From RYN-111 sp046723735 (lineage in GTDB: Bacteria > Actinomycetota > Actinomycetes > Mycobacteriales > SCTD01), in NCBI GenBank assembly GCA_046723735.1, contig JBKOVB010000056.1, positions 1-64,000 of the forward strand: a DNA stretch of 64,000 nt, read 5' to 3'. The position numbers were made by a program, and so were the translations under genes. Below the pieces are notes generated by a model, which did not search any database, was not told the origin of the DNA, and saw nothing but the letters and a program-made list of their open reading frames with translations. Below are positions 53,491 to 64,000 of this stretch, piece by piece; position 1 is the stretch's first letter; the number at the start of each line of letters is the position of its first letter.

Positions 53491-54324
53491 CTAGCGCTTC
53501 TTGTTGGTCTTGCGACGGCGGACGATGAGGGCGTCGCTCGCCTTGCGACGACGCGTGCGACCCTCGGGCTTGCCGGCGGGGTTCACCGGGTGGCGACCAC
53601 CGCTGGTCTTGCCCTCACCGCCACCGTGCGGGTGGTCGACCGGGTTCATGGCCACACCGCGGACGGTCGGGCGCTTGCCCTTCCACCGCATGCGGCCGGC
53701 CTTGCCCCAGTTGATGTTGCTCTGCTCGGCGTTGCCGACCTCGCCGACGGTGGCGCGGCAGCGCAGGTCGACGTTGCGGATCTCCCCGGAGGGCATGCGC
53801 AGCTGTGCGTAGGGACCGTCCTTCGCGACGAGCTGGACGCTCGTGCCCGCGGAGCGCGCGATCTTGGCGCCGCCCCCCGGACGGAGCTCGATGGCGTGCA
53901 CCACCGTACCGGTCGGGATGTTGCGCAGCGGCAGCGCGTTGCCGGGCTTGATGTCGGCGTTCGGGCCGCTCTCGACGACGTCGCCCTGCTGCAGGTTGCG
54001 CGGCGCGATGATGTAGCGCTTCTCGCCGTCGGCGTAGTGCAGCAGCGCGATGCGCGCGGTGCGGTTGGGGTCGTACTCGATGTGCGCGACCTTGGCCGGC
54101 ACGCCGTCCTTGTCGTTGCGCCGGAAGTCGATGACCCGGTAGGCGCGCTTGTGCCCGCCGCCCTGGTGCCGCGTGGTCACACGCCCGTAGTTGTTGCGGC
54201 CGCCCTTGTTGTGCAGGGGCCGGACCAGCGACTTCTCGGGGGTGTCGCGGGTGATCTCGACGAAGTCGGCCACGCTCGAGCCACGACGGCCCGGGGTGGT
54301 CGGCTTGTACTTGCGGATGCCCAT
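53491..54324 (-). CDS. rplB: 50S ribosomal protein L2
   Basis: 277 residues, full length: MGIRKYKPTTPGRRGSSVADF, GRVTTRHQGGGHKRAYRVIDFRR, and the conserved VRGVAMNPVDHPHGGGEGKTSGGRHPV with the catalytically important His near the peptidyl-transferase centre. The C-terminus is RRRKTNKKR. About 40 nt separate it from rplW. Confidence 0.98.
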   Translation of the reverse strand: MGIRKYKPTTPGRRGSSVADFVEITRDTPEKSLVRPLHNKGGRNNYGRVTTRHQGGGHKRAYRVIDFRRNDKDGVPAKVAHIEYDPNRTARIALLHYADGEKRYIIAPRNLQQGDVVESGPNADIKPGNALPLRNIPTGTVVHAIELRPGGGAKIARSAGTSVQLVAKDGPYAQLRMPSGEIRNVDLRCRATVGEVGNAEQSNINWGKAGRMRWKGKRPTVRGVAMNPVDHPHGGGEGKTSGGRHPVNPAGKPEGRTRRRKASDALIVRRRKTNKKR

Positions 54325-54367
54325 GTGGTTTACCAGCCAGTCTCTCGTCTGATTCAGAGCCCGGCCG

Positions 54368-54667
54368 CTAGGCGACCGGCCCCCCGAAGATCTCGATGCG
54401 GCCCTCGCGCAGCGTCACGACCGCGCGCTTGCTGTCGGCACGCTTGCCGTAGCCCGCACGGGTGCGCTTGCGCTTGCCCTGACGGTTGAGGGTGTTGACG
54501 TCGCTGACCTTCACGTCGAACGCCTTCTCAACCGCGATCTTGATCTGGGTCTTGTTGGCGTCCGGGCGGACGATGAACGTGTACTTGTTCTCGTCGAGCA
54601 GGCCGTAGCTCTTCTCGGAGATGACCGGGGCGAGCAGGATGTCGCGCGGGTCGGTCAGGTCGGTCAC
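54368..54667 (-). CDS. rplW: 50S ribosomal protein L23
   Basis: 99 residues from GTG: DPRDILLAPVISEKSYGLLDENKYTFIVRPDANKTQIKIAVEKAF and RTRAGYGKRADSKRAVVTL. Docking site for trigger factor and SRP at the tunnel exit. The start overlaps the rplD stop by 4 nt. Confidence 0.97.
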   Translation of the reverse strand: MTDLTDPRDILLAPVISEKSYGLLDENKYTFIVRPDANKTQIKIAVEKAFDVKVSDVNTLNRQGKRKRTRAGYGKRADSKRAVVTLREGRIEIFGGPVA

Positions 54668-55383
54668 TGGCCGGCCTCCTCGTTCTCGGTCTCGCTGGAC
54701 GACGCCACGGCCTTGACCGTCTTGCCCGTCGCGGGCCCGGCGATGAACGCCAGCAGCGCGCCCTCCGTGAACACGACGTCGTCGCTCACGAGCACGTCGT
54801 AGGTGTTGAGCTGGCCGGGGGCGAGCAGGTGCACGGTCTCGGCGTTGCGCAGCGACTTCCACGTCAGGGTGTCGGTCCGCTCCGCGACGACCAGCACGTT
54901 CTTGCGAGAGCTGAGGCTCTCGAGCACCTGCACGGCCGACTTGGTGGACGGCGCGTCCCCCGTGGCCAGCGCGTCCACGACGTGGATGCGCTCGTGCGCG
55001 GCCCTGTCGGACAGGGCACCGCGCAGGGCGGCGGCCTTCATCTTCTTGGGGGTGCGCTGGGCGTAGTCACGCGGCACGGGGCCGTGGACGGTGCCACCGC
55101 CGGCGAACTGCGGTGCCCGGGTCGAGCCCTGGCGGGCGCGGCCGGTGCCCTTCTGGCGGTACGGCTTGCGCCCACCGCCGCGGACCTCGCCACGGGTCTT
55201 CGTCTTGTGCGTGCCCTGGCGCGCCGCCGCGAGCTGGGCGACGACGACCTGGTGGATCAGCGGCACGTTGACCTGGACGCCGAAGACGTCGGCCGGGAGC
55301 TCCACCGTGCGGCCGGTGGCGCCGTTCGCGCCCTTGACCTCAACGGTCAGGCTCTGGGTCGCGGTCGTGTCGGTGACCGTCAC
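54664..55383 (-). CDS. rplD: 50S ribosomal protein L4
   Basis: 239 residues: QVNVPLIHQVVVAQLAAARQGTHKTKTRGEVRGGGRKPYRQKGTGRARQGSTRAPQFAGGG (the extended tunnel loop) followed by the globular C-terminal fold. A short Glu/Ser-rich tail (SSSETENEEAGQ) is extra. In E. coli L4 autoregulates the S10 operon. The GTG overlaps the rplC stop by 4 nt. Confidence 0.97.
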   Translation of the reverse strand: MTVTDTTATQSLTVEVKGANGATGRTVELPADVFGVQVNVPLIHQVVVAQLAAARQGTHKTKTRGEVRGGGRKPYRQKGTGRARQGSTRAPQFAGGGTVHGPVPRDYAQRTPKKMKAAALRGALSDRAAHERIHVVDALATGDAPSTKSAVQVLESLSSRKNVLVVAERTDTLTWKSLRNAETVHLLAPGQLNTYDVLVSDDVVFTEGALLAFIAGPATGKTVKAVASSSETENEEAGQ

Positions 55384-56075
55384 TTGGCGACACCACCCTT
55401 CGCGAGGCCGTTCTTCACGGCGGTACGGACGAGGACGAGGCCGCCGGTCGGGCCGGGGACGGCGCCCTTGATGAGCAGCAGCCCCTTCTCGGCGTCGACG
55501 GCGTGGACCGTGAGGTTCTGGGTGGTGGTGCGGGCGGCGCCGTGGCGACCGGCCATGCGGGTGCCCTTGAACACGCGCGCGGGAGTAGCGCACGCGCCGA
55601 TGGAACCGGGCGAGCGGTGCTTGCGCTGCACGCCGTGACCGGCGCCGAGGCCCCGGAAGTTGTGCCGCTTCATGACACCCGCGTAGCCCTTGCCCTTGCT
55701 CGTGGCGACGACGTCGACCTTGAGCGGCTTCTCGCCCTCGGTGGCGAAGATCTCCGCGGTGATCTCCTGGCCGAGCGCGTACGACGAGGCGTCCGCGGTG
55801 CGGATCTCGAGCGTGTAGCGGCGCGGCGGCACCCCGGCCTTGGCGAAGTGCCCGGCCTCGGGCTTGTTCACCTTGCGGGGGTCGATCGCGCCGTACGCGA
55901 TCTGGACGGCGCTGTAGCCGTCGTTCTCGACGGTGCGGATCTGGGTGACCACGCACGGCCCGGCCTTGACGACGGTGACCGGGACGATCCGGTTGTTCGC
56001 GTCGAAGACCTGGGTCATGCCCAGCTTCTCACCCAGGACGCCCTGGACGATGCGGTTCGAAGTGGTGGCAGACAT
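55380..56075 (-). CDS. rplC: 50S ribosomal protein L3
   Basis: 231 residues: GVLGEKLGMTQVFDANNRIVPVTVVKAGPCVV, then FRGLGAGHGVQRKHRSPGSIGACATPARVFKGTRMAGRHG, the conserved basic loop near the peptidyl-transferase centre. The start lies 9 nt after rpsJ. Confidence 0.98.
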   Translation of the reverse strand: MSATTSNRIVQGVLGEKLGMTQVFDANNRIVPVTVVKAGPCVVTQIRTVENDGYSAVQIAYGAIDPRKVNKPEAGHFAKAGVPPRRYTLEIRTADASSYALGQEITAEIFATEGEKPLKVDVVATSKGKGYAGVMKRHNFRGLGAGHGVQRKHRSPGSIGACATPARVFKGTRMAGRHGAARTTTQNLTVHAVDAEKGLLLIKGAVPGPTGGLVLVRTAVKNGLAKGGVAK

Positions 56076-56084
56076 GTCCGATGC

Positions 56085-56393
56085 CTAGAGCTTGATCTCG
56101 ATGTCGACGCCCGCCGGCAGGTCGAGACGCATGAGCGAGTCGACCGTCTTCGGCGTGGGGTCGAGGATGTCGATGAGGCGCTTGTGCGTGCGCATCTCGA
56201 AGTGCTCGCGCGAGTCCTTGTACTTGTGCGGCGAGCGGATGACGCAGTACACGTTCTTCTCGGTCGGCAGCGGCACCGGGCCGGCGACCTGCGCACCCGT
56301 ACGCGTCACCGTCTCGACGATCTTGCGCGCCGAGCTGTCGATGACCTCGTGGTCGTAGGCCTTGAGCCTGATGCGGATCTTCTGTCCCGCCAT
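56085..56393 (-). CDS. rpsJ: 30S ribosomal protein S10
   Basis: 102 residues: MAGQKIRIRLKAYDHEVIDSSARKIVETVTRTGA, PLPTEKNVYCVIRSPHKYKDSREHFEMRTHKRLIDI. It also acts in transcription antitermination (NusE). It is the first gene of the S10 cluster, 108 nt after tuf and beyond its terminator, so a nearby promoter is expected, though I could not assign one. Confidence 0.98.
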   Translation of the reverse strand: MAGQKIRIRLKAYDHEVIDSSARKIVETVTRTGAQVAGPVPLPTEKNVYCVIRSPHKYKDSREHFEMRTHKRLIDILDPTPKTVDSLMRLDLPAGVDIEIKL

Positions 56394-56450
56394 GGTGGCT
56401 TTCGTTCCTGTCTGCTGGTGGTGCTGCTGCGTTCCTGGGAGTTCGTGCTC

Positions 56451-56493
56451 CGCGGTACGGCGGCCGAGTGCTGGACCCGGCCGCCGTACCGCG
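56451..56493 (-). terminator. tuf terminator
   Basis: CGCGGTACGGCGGCCG pairs perfectly with CGGCCGCCGTACCGCG (16 bp, 11-nt loop), 8 nt past the tuf stop. It shares the GGTACGGCGG core with the hairpin at 39607. Confidence 0.88.
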
Positions 56494-56501
56494 TGTGGGG
56501 A

Positions 56502-57695
<1,194 letters not shown>

Positions 57696-57767
57696 CTGGC
57701 CTGTCCTCCTGTGTGCGGTGGTCGCCGTTGACGCTTGTCGCGGGCCGGGGTGGGACTTCCGGGTTCT

Positions 57768-59885
57768 TTACTCGCCCCGGACCTTCGCGATGATCTCCTT
57801 CGCCACGTTGCCGGGCACTTCGGCGTAGGAGTCGAACTGCATGCTGTAGCTGGCCCGGCCCTGCGTGCGCGACCGGAGGTCACCCACGTAGCCGAACATC
57901 TCCGACAGCGGCACCAGGGCGCGGACGACGCGGACGCCGGCCCGCTCGTCCATCGCCTGGATGATGCCGCGACGGCTGTTGAGGTCGCCGATGACGTCGC
58001 CCATGTTCTCCTCAGGCGTGGTGACCTCGACGGCCATCATCGGCTCCATGAGCGCGGGGTCGCCCTTGCGCGCGGCCTCCTTGAAGCCCATCGAACCGGC
58101 GATCTTGAAGGCCATCTCCGAGGAGTCGACCTCGTGGTAGGCGCCGTCGAGCAGGGTCACCTTGACGCCCACGAGCGGGTAGCCGGCGAGCACGCCGTGC
58201 TGCATGGCCTCCTGGCAGCCCTGGTCGACCGCCGGGATGTACTCCCGCGGCACGCGACCACCGGTGACGGCGTTCTCGAAGACGTAGTTGCCCTCGGTCG
58301 CCGTGTCGTGGATGGGCTCCAGCTTGAGCTGCACCTTGGCGAACTGGCCCGACCCACCCGTCTGCTTCTTGTGGGTGTAGTCGTAGCGGTCCACGGTCGC
58401 GCGCAGCGTCTCGCGGTAGGCCACCTGCGGCTTGCCGACGTTCGCCTCGACCTTGAACTCGCGCTTCATGCGGTCCACGAGGATGTCGAGGTGGAGCTCG
58501 CCCATGCCGGCGATGATGGTCTGGCCGGTCTCCTCGTCGGTGTAGACCTTGAAGGTCGGGTCCTCCTCGGCGAGACGCTGGATCGCCGTACCCAGCTTCT
58601 CCTGGTCGCCCTTCGTCTTGGGCTCGATGGCGACCGAGATGACCGGCTCGGGGAACGTCATGGACTCGAGCACGACGGGCGCGTCGGGGTCGCAGAGCGT
58701 GTCACCCGTGGTGGTCTGCTTGAGGCCGATGACGGCGCAGATGTCGCCCGCCTTGATCTCGCTGATGTCCTCACGCGAGTTCGCGTGCATCTGCATGAGA
58801 CGGCCGATCTTCTCCTTGCGGTCCTTGGTCGAGTTCACGACCTGGGAGCCGGAGGGAAGCGTGCCGGAGTAGACCCGGATGTAGGTCAGCTTGCCCACGT
58901 GCGGGTCGGTCTGGATCTTGAAGGCGAGCGCGGAGAACGGTGCGTCGAAGTCGGGCTCGCGGGTCTCCTCGATCGACTCGTCCTTGACGGACGTGCCCTT
59001 GACCGCGCCGATGTCGAGCGGCGAGGGGAGGAAGTCGACGACGGCGTCGAGCATGGGCTGCACGCCCTTGTTCTTGAACGCCGAGCCGCACAGCACCGCG
59101 GTGACGGTGTGCTCGGGGGTGGAGGCGAGGACCGCCCGGCGCAGGCCGGCCTTGATCTCCTCGACGCTGAGCTCCTCGCCCTCGAGGTACTTCTCCATGA
59201 CCTGGTCGTCGGACTCGGCCAGGGTCTCGAGCAGCTTGTGACGCCACTCCTCGGCCTGCTCGGCCAGCTCGGCCGGGATGTCGACGACCTCGAACTTGTC
59301 GCCCTTGCTCGACTTGTCGTCGAGCGGCCACTCGAGCGCCTTCATGCTGATGAGGTCGATGACGCCGCGGAACTGGTCCTCGGTGCCCCAGGGCAGCTGG
59401 ATGACGATCGGGGTCGCGTTCAGGCGGCTCACGATCATGTCGACCGTGCGGTAGAAGTCCGCGCCGGTGCGGTCCATCTTGTTGACGAAGCAGATCCGCG
59501 GCACGGAGTACTTGTCCGCCTGGCGCCACACCGTCTCGGACTGGGGCTCCACGCCGGCGACCGAGTCGAACACCGCGACGGCACCGTCGAGCACGCGCAG
59601 CGAGCGCTCCACCTCGACGGTGAAGTCGACGTGGCCCGGGGTGTCGATGATGTTGATCCGGTGGCCGTTCCACTCGCAGGTCGTCGCGGCGGACGTGATC
59701 GTGATGCCGCGCTCCTGCTCCTGGGCCATCCAGTCCATCTGGGCAGCGCCCTCGTGGACCTCACCGATCTTGTAGCTCTTGCCGGTGTAGTACAGGACGC
59801 GCTCGGTGGTGGTGGTCTTGCCCGCGTCGATGTGCGCCATGATCCCGATGTTGCGGGTCTTGGCGAGGATCGCGTTGCTGGCCAC
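57768..59885 (-). CDS. fusA: Elongation factor G
   Basis: 705 residues: NIGIMAHIDAGKTTTTERVLYYTG (P-loop), RGITITSAATT, DTPGHVDFTVEVERSLRVLDGAV, NKMDRTGADF. Domain IV carries the family pattern near residues 500-600, and the C-terminus includes GYVGDLRSRTQGRASYSMQF. It drives translocation. A standard EF-G of the str operon, between rpsG and tuf. Confidence 0.99.
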   Translation of the reverse strand: MASNAILAKTRNIGIMAHIDAGKTTTTERVLYYTGKSYKIGEVHEGAAQMDWMAQEQERGITITSAATTCEWNGHRINIIDTPGHVDFTVEVERSLRVLDGAVAVFDSVAGVEPQSETVWRQADKYSVPRICFVNKMDRTGADFYRTVDMIVSRLNATPIVIQLPWGTEDQFRGVIDLISMKALEWPLDDKSSKGDKFEVVDIPAELAEQAEEWRHKLLETLAESDDQVMEKYLEGEELSVEEIKAGLRRAVLASTPEHTVTAVLCGSAFKNKGVQPMLDAVVDFLPSPLDIGAVKGTSVKDESIEETREPDFDAPFSALAFKIQTDPHVGKLTYIRVYSGTLPSGSQVVNSTKDRKEKIGRLMQMHANSREDISEIKAGDICAVIGLKQTTTGDTLCDPDAPVVLESMTFPEPVISVAIEPKTKGDQEKLGTAIQRLAEEDPTFKVYTDEETGQTIIAGMGELHLDILVDRMKREFKVEANVGKPQVAYRETLRATVDRYDYTHKKQTGGSGQFAKVQLKLEPIHDTATEGNYVFENAVTGGRVPREYIPAVDQGCQEAMQHGVLAGYPLVGVKVTLLDGAYHEVDSSEMAFKIAGSMGFKEAARKGDPALMEPMMAVEVTTPEENMGDVIGDLNSRRGIIQAMDERAGVRVVRALVPLSEMFGYVGDLRSRTQGRASYSMQFDSYAEVPGNVAKEIIAKVRGE

Positions 59886-59963
59886 TGCTTCGTCTCTTCT
59901 TCCGGGTCTCGGTAGTGCTGGGGGGAAGGGGGCTGGGGTCGCGCGGGAGGCGCGCGGTGTGAC

Positions 59964-60434
59964 CTACCAGCGGTAGTGGGCGAAGGCCTTGTTGGACTCG
60001 GCCATCTTGTGGGTGTCCTCGCGCCGCTTGACGCTCGCGCCCAGGCCGTTGCTGGCGTCGAGCAGCTCGTTCATCAGGCGCTCGGTCATGGTCTTCTCGC
60101 GGCGGGCGCGGGAGTACTGGATGATCCAGCGCAGCGCGAGGGTGGTGGCGCGGCCGGACTTGACCTCGATCGGCACCTGGTACGTGGCGCCACCGACGCG
60201 GCGGCTCTTCACCTCGAGCGTCGGGCGGACGTTGTCCAGCGCACGCTTGAGCGTGATGACCGGGTCGGTGCCGGTCTTCTCGCGGCAGCCCTCCAGCGCG
60301 CCGTAGACGATGCGCTCGGCGACGGAGCGCTTGCCCGACAGCAGCACCTTGTTGATGAGGCTGGTGACGATCGGCGAGCCGTAGACCGGGTCGGTGACGA
60401 CCGGGTGCTTCGGGGCGGGACCCTTGCGAGGCAC
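59964..60434 (-). CDS. rpsG: 30S ribosomal protein S7
   Basis: 156 residues from a GTG: PRKGPAPKHPVVTDPVYGSPIVTSLINKVLLSGKRSVAERIVYGAL, ALRWIIQYSRARREKTMTERLMNELLDA, ending AESNKAFAHYRW. It organises the 30S head. The start overlaps the rpsL stop by 1 nt. Confidence 0.98.
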   Translation of the reverse strand: MPRKGPAPKHPVVTDPVYGSPIVTSLINKVLLSGKRSVAERIVYGALEGCREKTGTDPVITLKRALDNVRPTLEVKSRRVGGATYQVPIEVKSGRATTLALRWIIQYSRARREKTMTERLMNELLDASNGLGASVKRREDTHKMAESNKAFAHYRW

Positions 60435-60808
60435 TACGCCTTCTCCTTCTTCGCGCCGTAGCGGCTGCGAGCCTGCTTGCGGTTGCGGACGCCCTGCGTG
60501 TCGAGCGAGCCACGGATGATCTTGTAGCGGACGCCCGGCAGGTCCTTCACACGACCGCCGCGCACGAGCACGATCGAGTGCTCCTGCAGGTTGTGACCCA
60601 CACCTGGGATGTAGGCGGTGACCTCGATGCCGCTGGTCAGTCGGACACGCGCGACCTTGCGAAGCGCCGAGTTCGGCTTCTTGGGGGTGGTCGTGTAGAC
60701 GCGCGTGCACACGCCGCGACGCTGCGGGCTCCCCTTGAGGGCCGGCGTCTTGGTCTTCTCGACCTTGTCCTGCCGGCCCTTGCGGACCAGCTGCTGGATC
60801 GTGGGCAA
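60434..60808 (-). CDS. rpsL: 30S ribosomal protein S12 (TTG start)
   Basis: 124 residues: PTIQQLVRKGRQDKVEKTKTPALKGSPQRRGVCTRVYTTTPKKPNSALRK, IPGVGHNLQEHSIVLVRGGRVKDLPGVRY, the streptomycin-sensitive lysine positions being K in TTPKKPNS and in the VRGGRVKDLPG loop. TTG is inferred as start: no ATG or GTG fits, and AGGAGA lies 5-6 nt upstream. First gene of the str operon, with a promoter-like pair about 180 nt upstream. Confidence 0.95.
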   Translation of the reverse strand: MPTIQQLVRKGRQDKVEKTKTPALKGSPQRRGVCTRVYTTTPKKPNSALRKVARVRLTSGIEVTAYIPGVGHNLQEHSIVLVRGGRVKDLPGVRYKIIRGSLDTQGVRNRKQARSRYGAKKEKA

Positions 60809-60978
60809 CGCGTCTCCTGCCGTGTGCTGCTGCTGATGTGGTGCTTCTCCGCCCCCCGCGGTCGGGCGTGTCGCCGTGTCGCGGTTCCGGGCGCTGTGCT
60901 GCAACGCTCGGATGGGGTGGTTCCAGGGGGCCCGACGGGCGCGCCTGACGGCCCGGGTCGCCCCAGGCACAAGGGAAC

Positions 60979-61007
60979 ACCTTACCCGTGCCCCCGGTGA
61001 GGGTCAA
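60979..61007 (-). promoter_or_regulatory. Probable str operon (rpsL) promoter
   Basis: TTGACC (61002-61007) and TAAGGT (60979-60984) on the minus strand are separated by exactly 17 nt, a near-consensus sigma-70-type promoter. It would give a leader of about 165 nt before the rpsL TTG. Confidence 0.7.
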
Positions 61008-61223
61008 AAGCGAGCCGCGTCACACCGGACGCGTCCCCGACCCGGGAGCCGAGCGGTGCGGGCGCTTCCCCGCGCCCGCCACCGTCGAGCCTGCCACCCG
61101 CGTCGCGTGCACGCCCGCCCGACACGCCGTACGACGGACCCTCCGCGTCGAAGCCTCACCGCTGGTTCCACCCGGTCGCGCGACCGGGGGCTCGAACGGG
61201 GACCCGGGGCCCGGGCACGGCGA

Positions 61224-61250
61224 AGGGCCGCCCCTGCCGGGAGCGGCCCT
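61224..61250 (-). terminator. rpoC terminator
   Basis: AGGGCCGC pairs with GCGGCCCT around an 11-nt loop, 18 nt past the rpoC stop. There is no clear U-tract. Confidence 0.7.
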
Positions 61251-61268
61251 CCTCCGTCGTACCGGGGA

Positions 61269-64000
<2,732 letters not shown>

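Larger units (their letters stand above)
60809..61268. other. 460-nt intergenic region between rpsL and rpoC
   Basis: Contains the rpoC terminator (61224-61250), a strong promoter-like sequence (60979-61007) and a 5' leader of roughly 165 nt for rpsL. I see no coding frame with codon bias and no tRNA. The stretch from about 61010 to 61220 has no assigned element. Confidence 0.7.

Overview
This window is a chromosomal segment of a high-G+C Gram-positive bacterium of class Actinomycetia. The evidence is very G/C-rich codon use, frequent GTG starts, a BldM-type response regulator beside guaB and groEL, a GroEL1 with a histidine-rich tail, a CIRCE element, and actinobacterial gene orders (glmS-acpS-nnr-alr-tsa; rpsL-rpsG-fusA-tuf-S10-spc-alpha; rplM-rpsI-glmM). 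I cannot fix the genus from the sequence. No tRNA, rRNA, CRISPR array, prophage or insertion sequence is visible. Almost all genes lie on the minus strand; the exceptions are a lipoprotein peptidase (7.6-8.7 kb) and a DUF2231-folE pair (14.8-16.0 kb).

0-9 kb: guaB3 and guaB (GMP synthesis), a BldM-like regulator translationally coupled to a degenerate histidine kinase, a TPR-like protein coupled to a secreted heparinase II/III-like protein, and a divergent M15-type peptidase lipoprotein. 9-16 kb: groEL-groES under a CIRCE operator, then accessory genes: an F420-type (Ddn) reductase, a possible hemerythrin-like protein, a membrane protein, endonuclease III, a cysteine-rich HTH regulator divergent from DUF2231-folE across a palindromic operator, and folE.

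16-34.8 kb: a cell-wall and tRNA-modification district. tsaD, rimI and tsaB are separated from tsaE by two AMP-forming acyl-CoA ligases. tsaE ends a tight cluster, glmS-acpS-nnrDE-alr-hydrolase-udg-tsaE, in which many genes overlap by exactly 4 nt. pepN, a sedolisin-family (S53) protease and glmM follow.

34.8-64 kb: translation genes. rplM-rpsI, a GNAT gene, an ABC-F ATPase and truA lead into one long reverse-strand run. In transcription order it reads rpoC (5' end outside the window), rpsL, rpsG, fusA, tuf, the S10 and spc clusters, secY-adk-map, a small Ig-like-domain gene, infA-rpmJ-rpsM-rpsK-rpsD-rpoA-rplQ and truA. Strong hairpins split this run after tuf, after rplO, after rpoA and after rplQ.

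The least ordinary content is in the repeats. Three copies of a fixed-length 62-nt two-stem palindrome occur at 19.0, 29.8 and 31.6 kb, one of them inside the pepN reading frame. There is also a separate 69-nt inverted repeat at 20.7 kb and a set of hairpins built on GGTACGGCGG or GGTACGACGG. I found no clearly new multi-gene system. The best biological leads are the repeat family, the degenerate kinase with a TCACCC/GGGTGA palindrome at the bldM locus, and the Cys-rich regulator with its operator.
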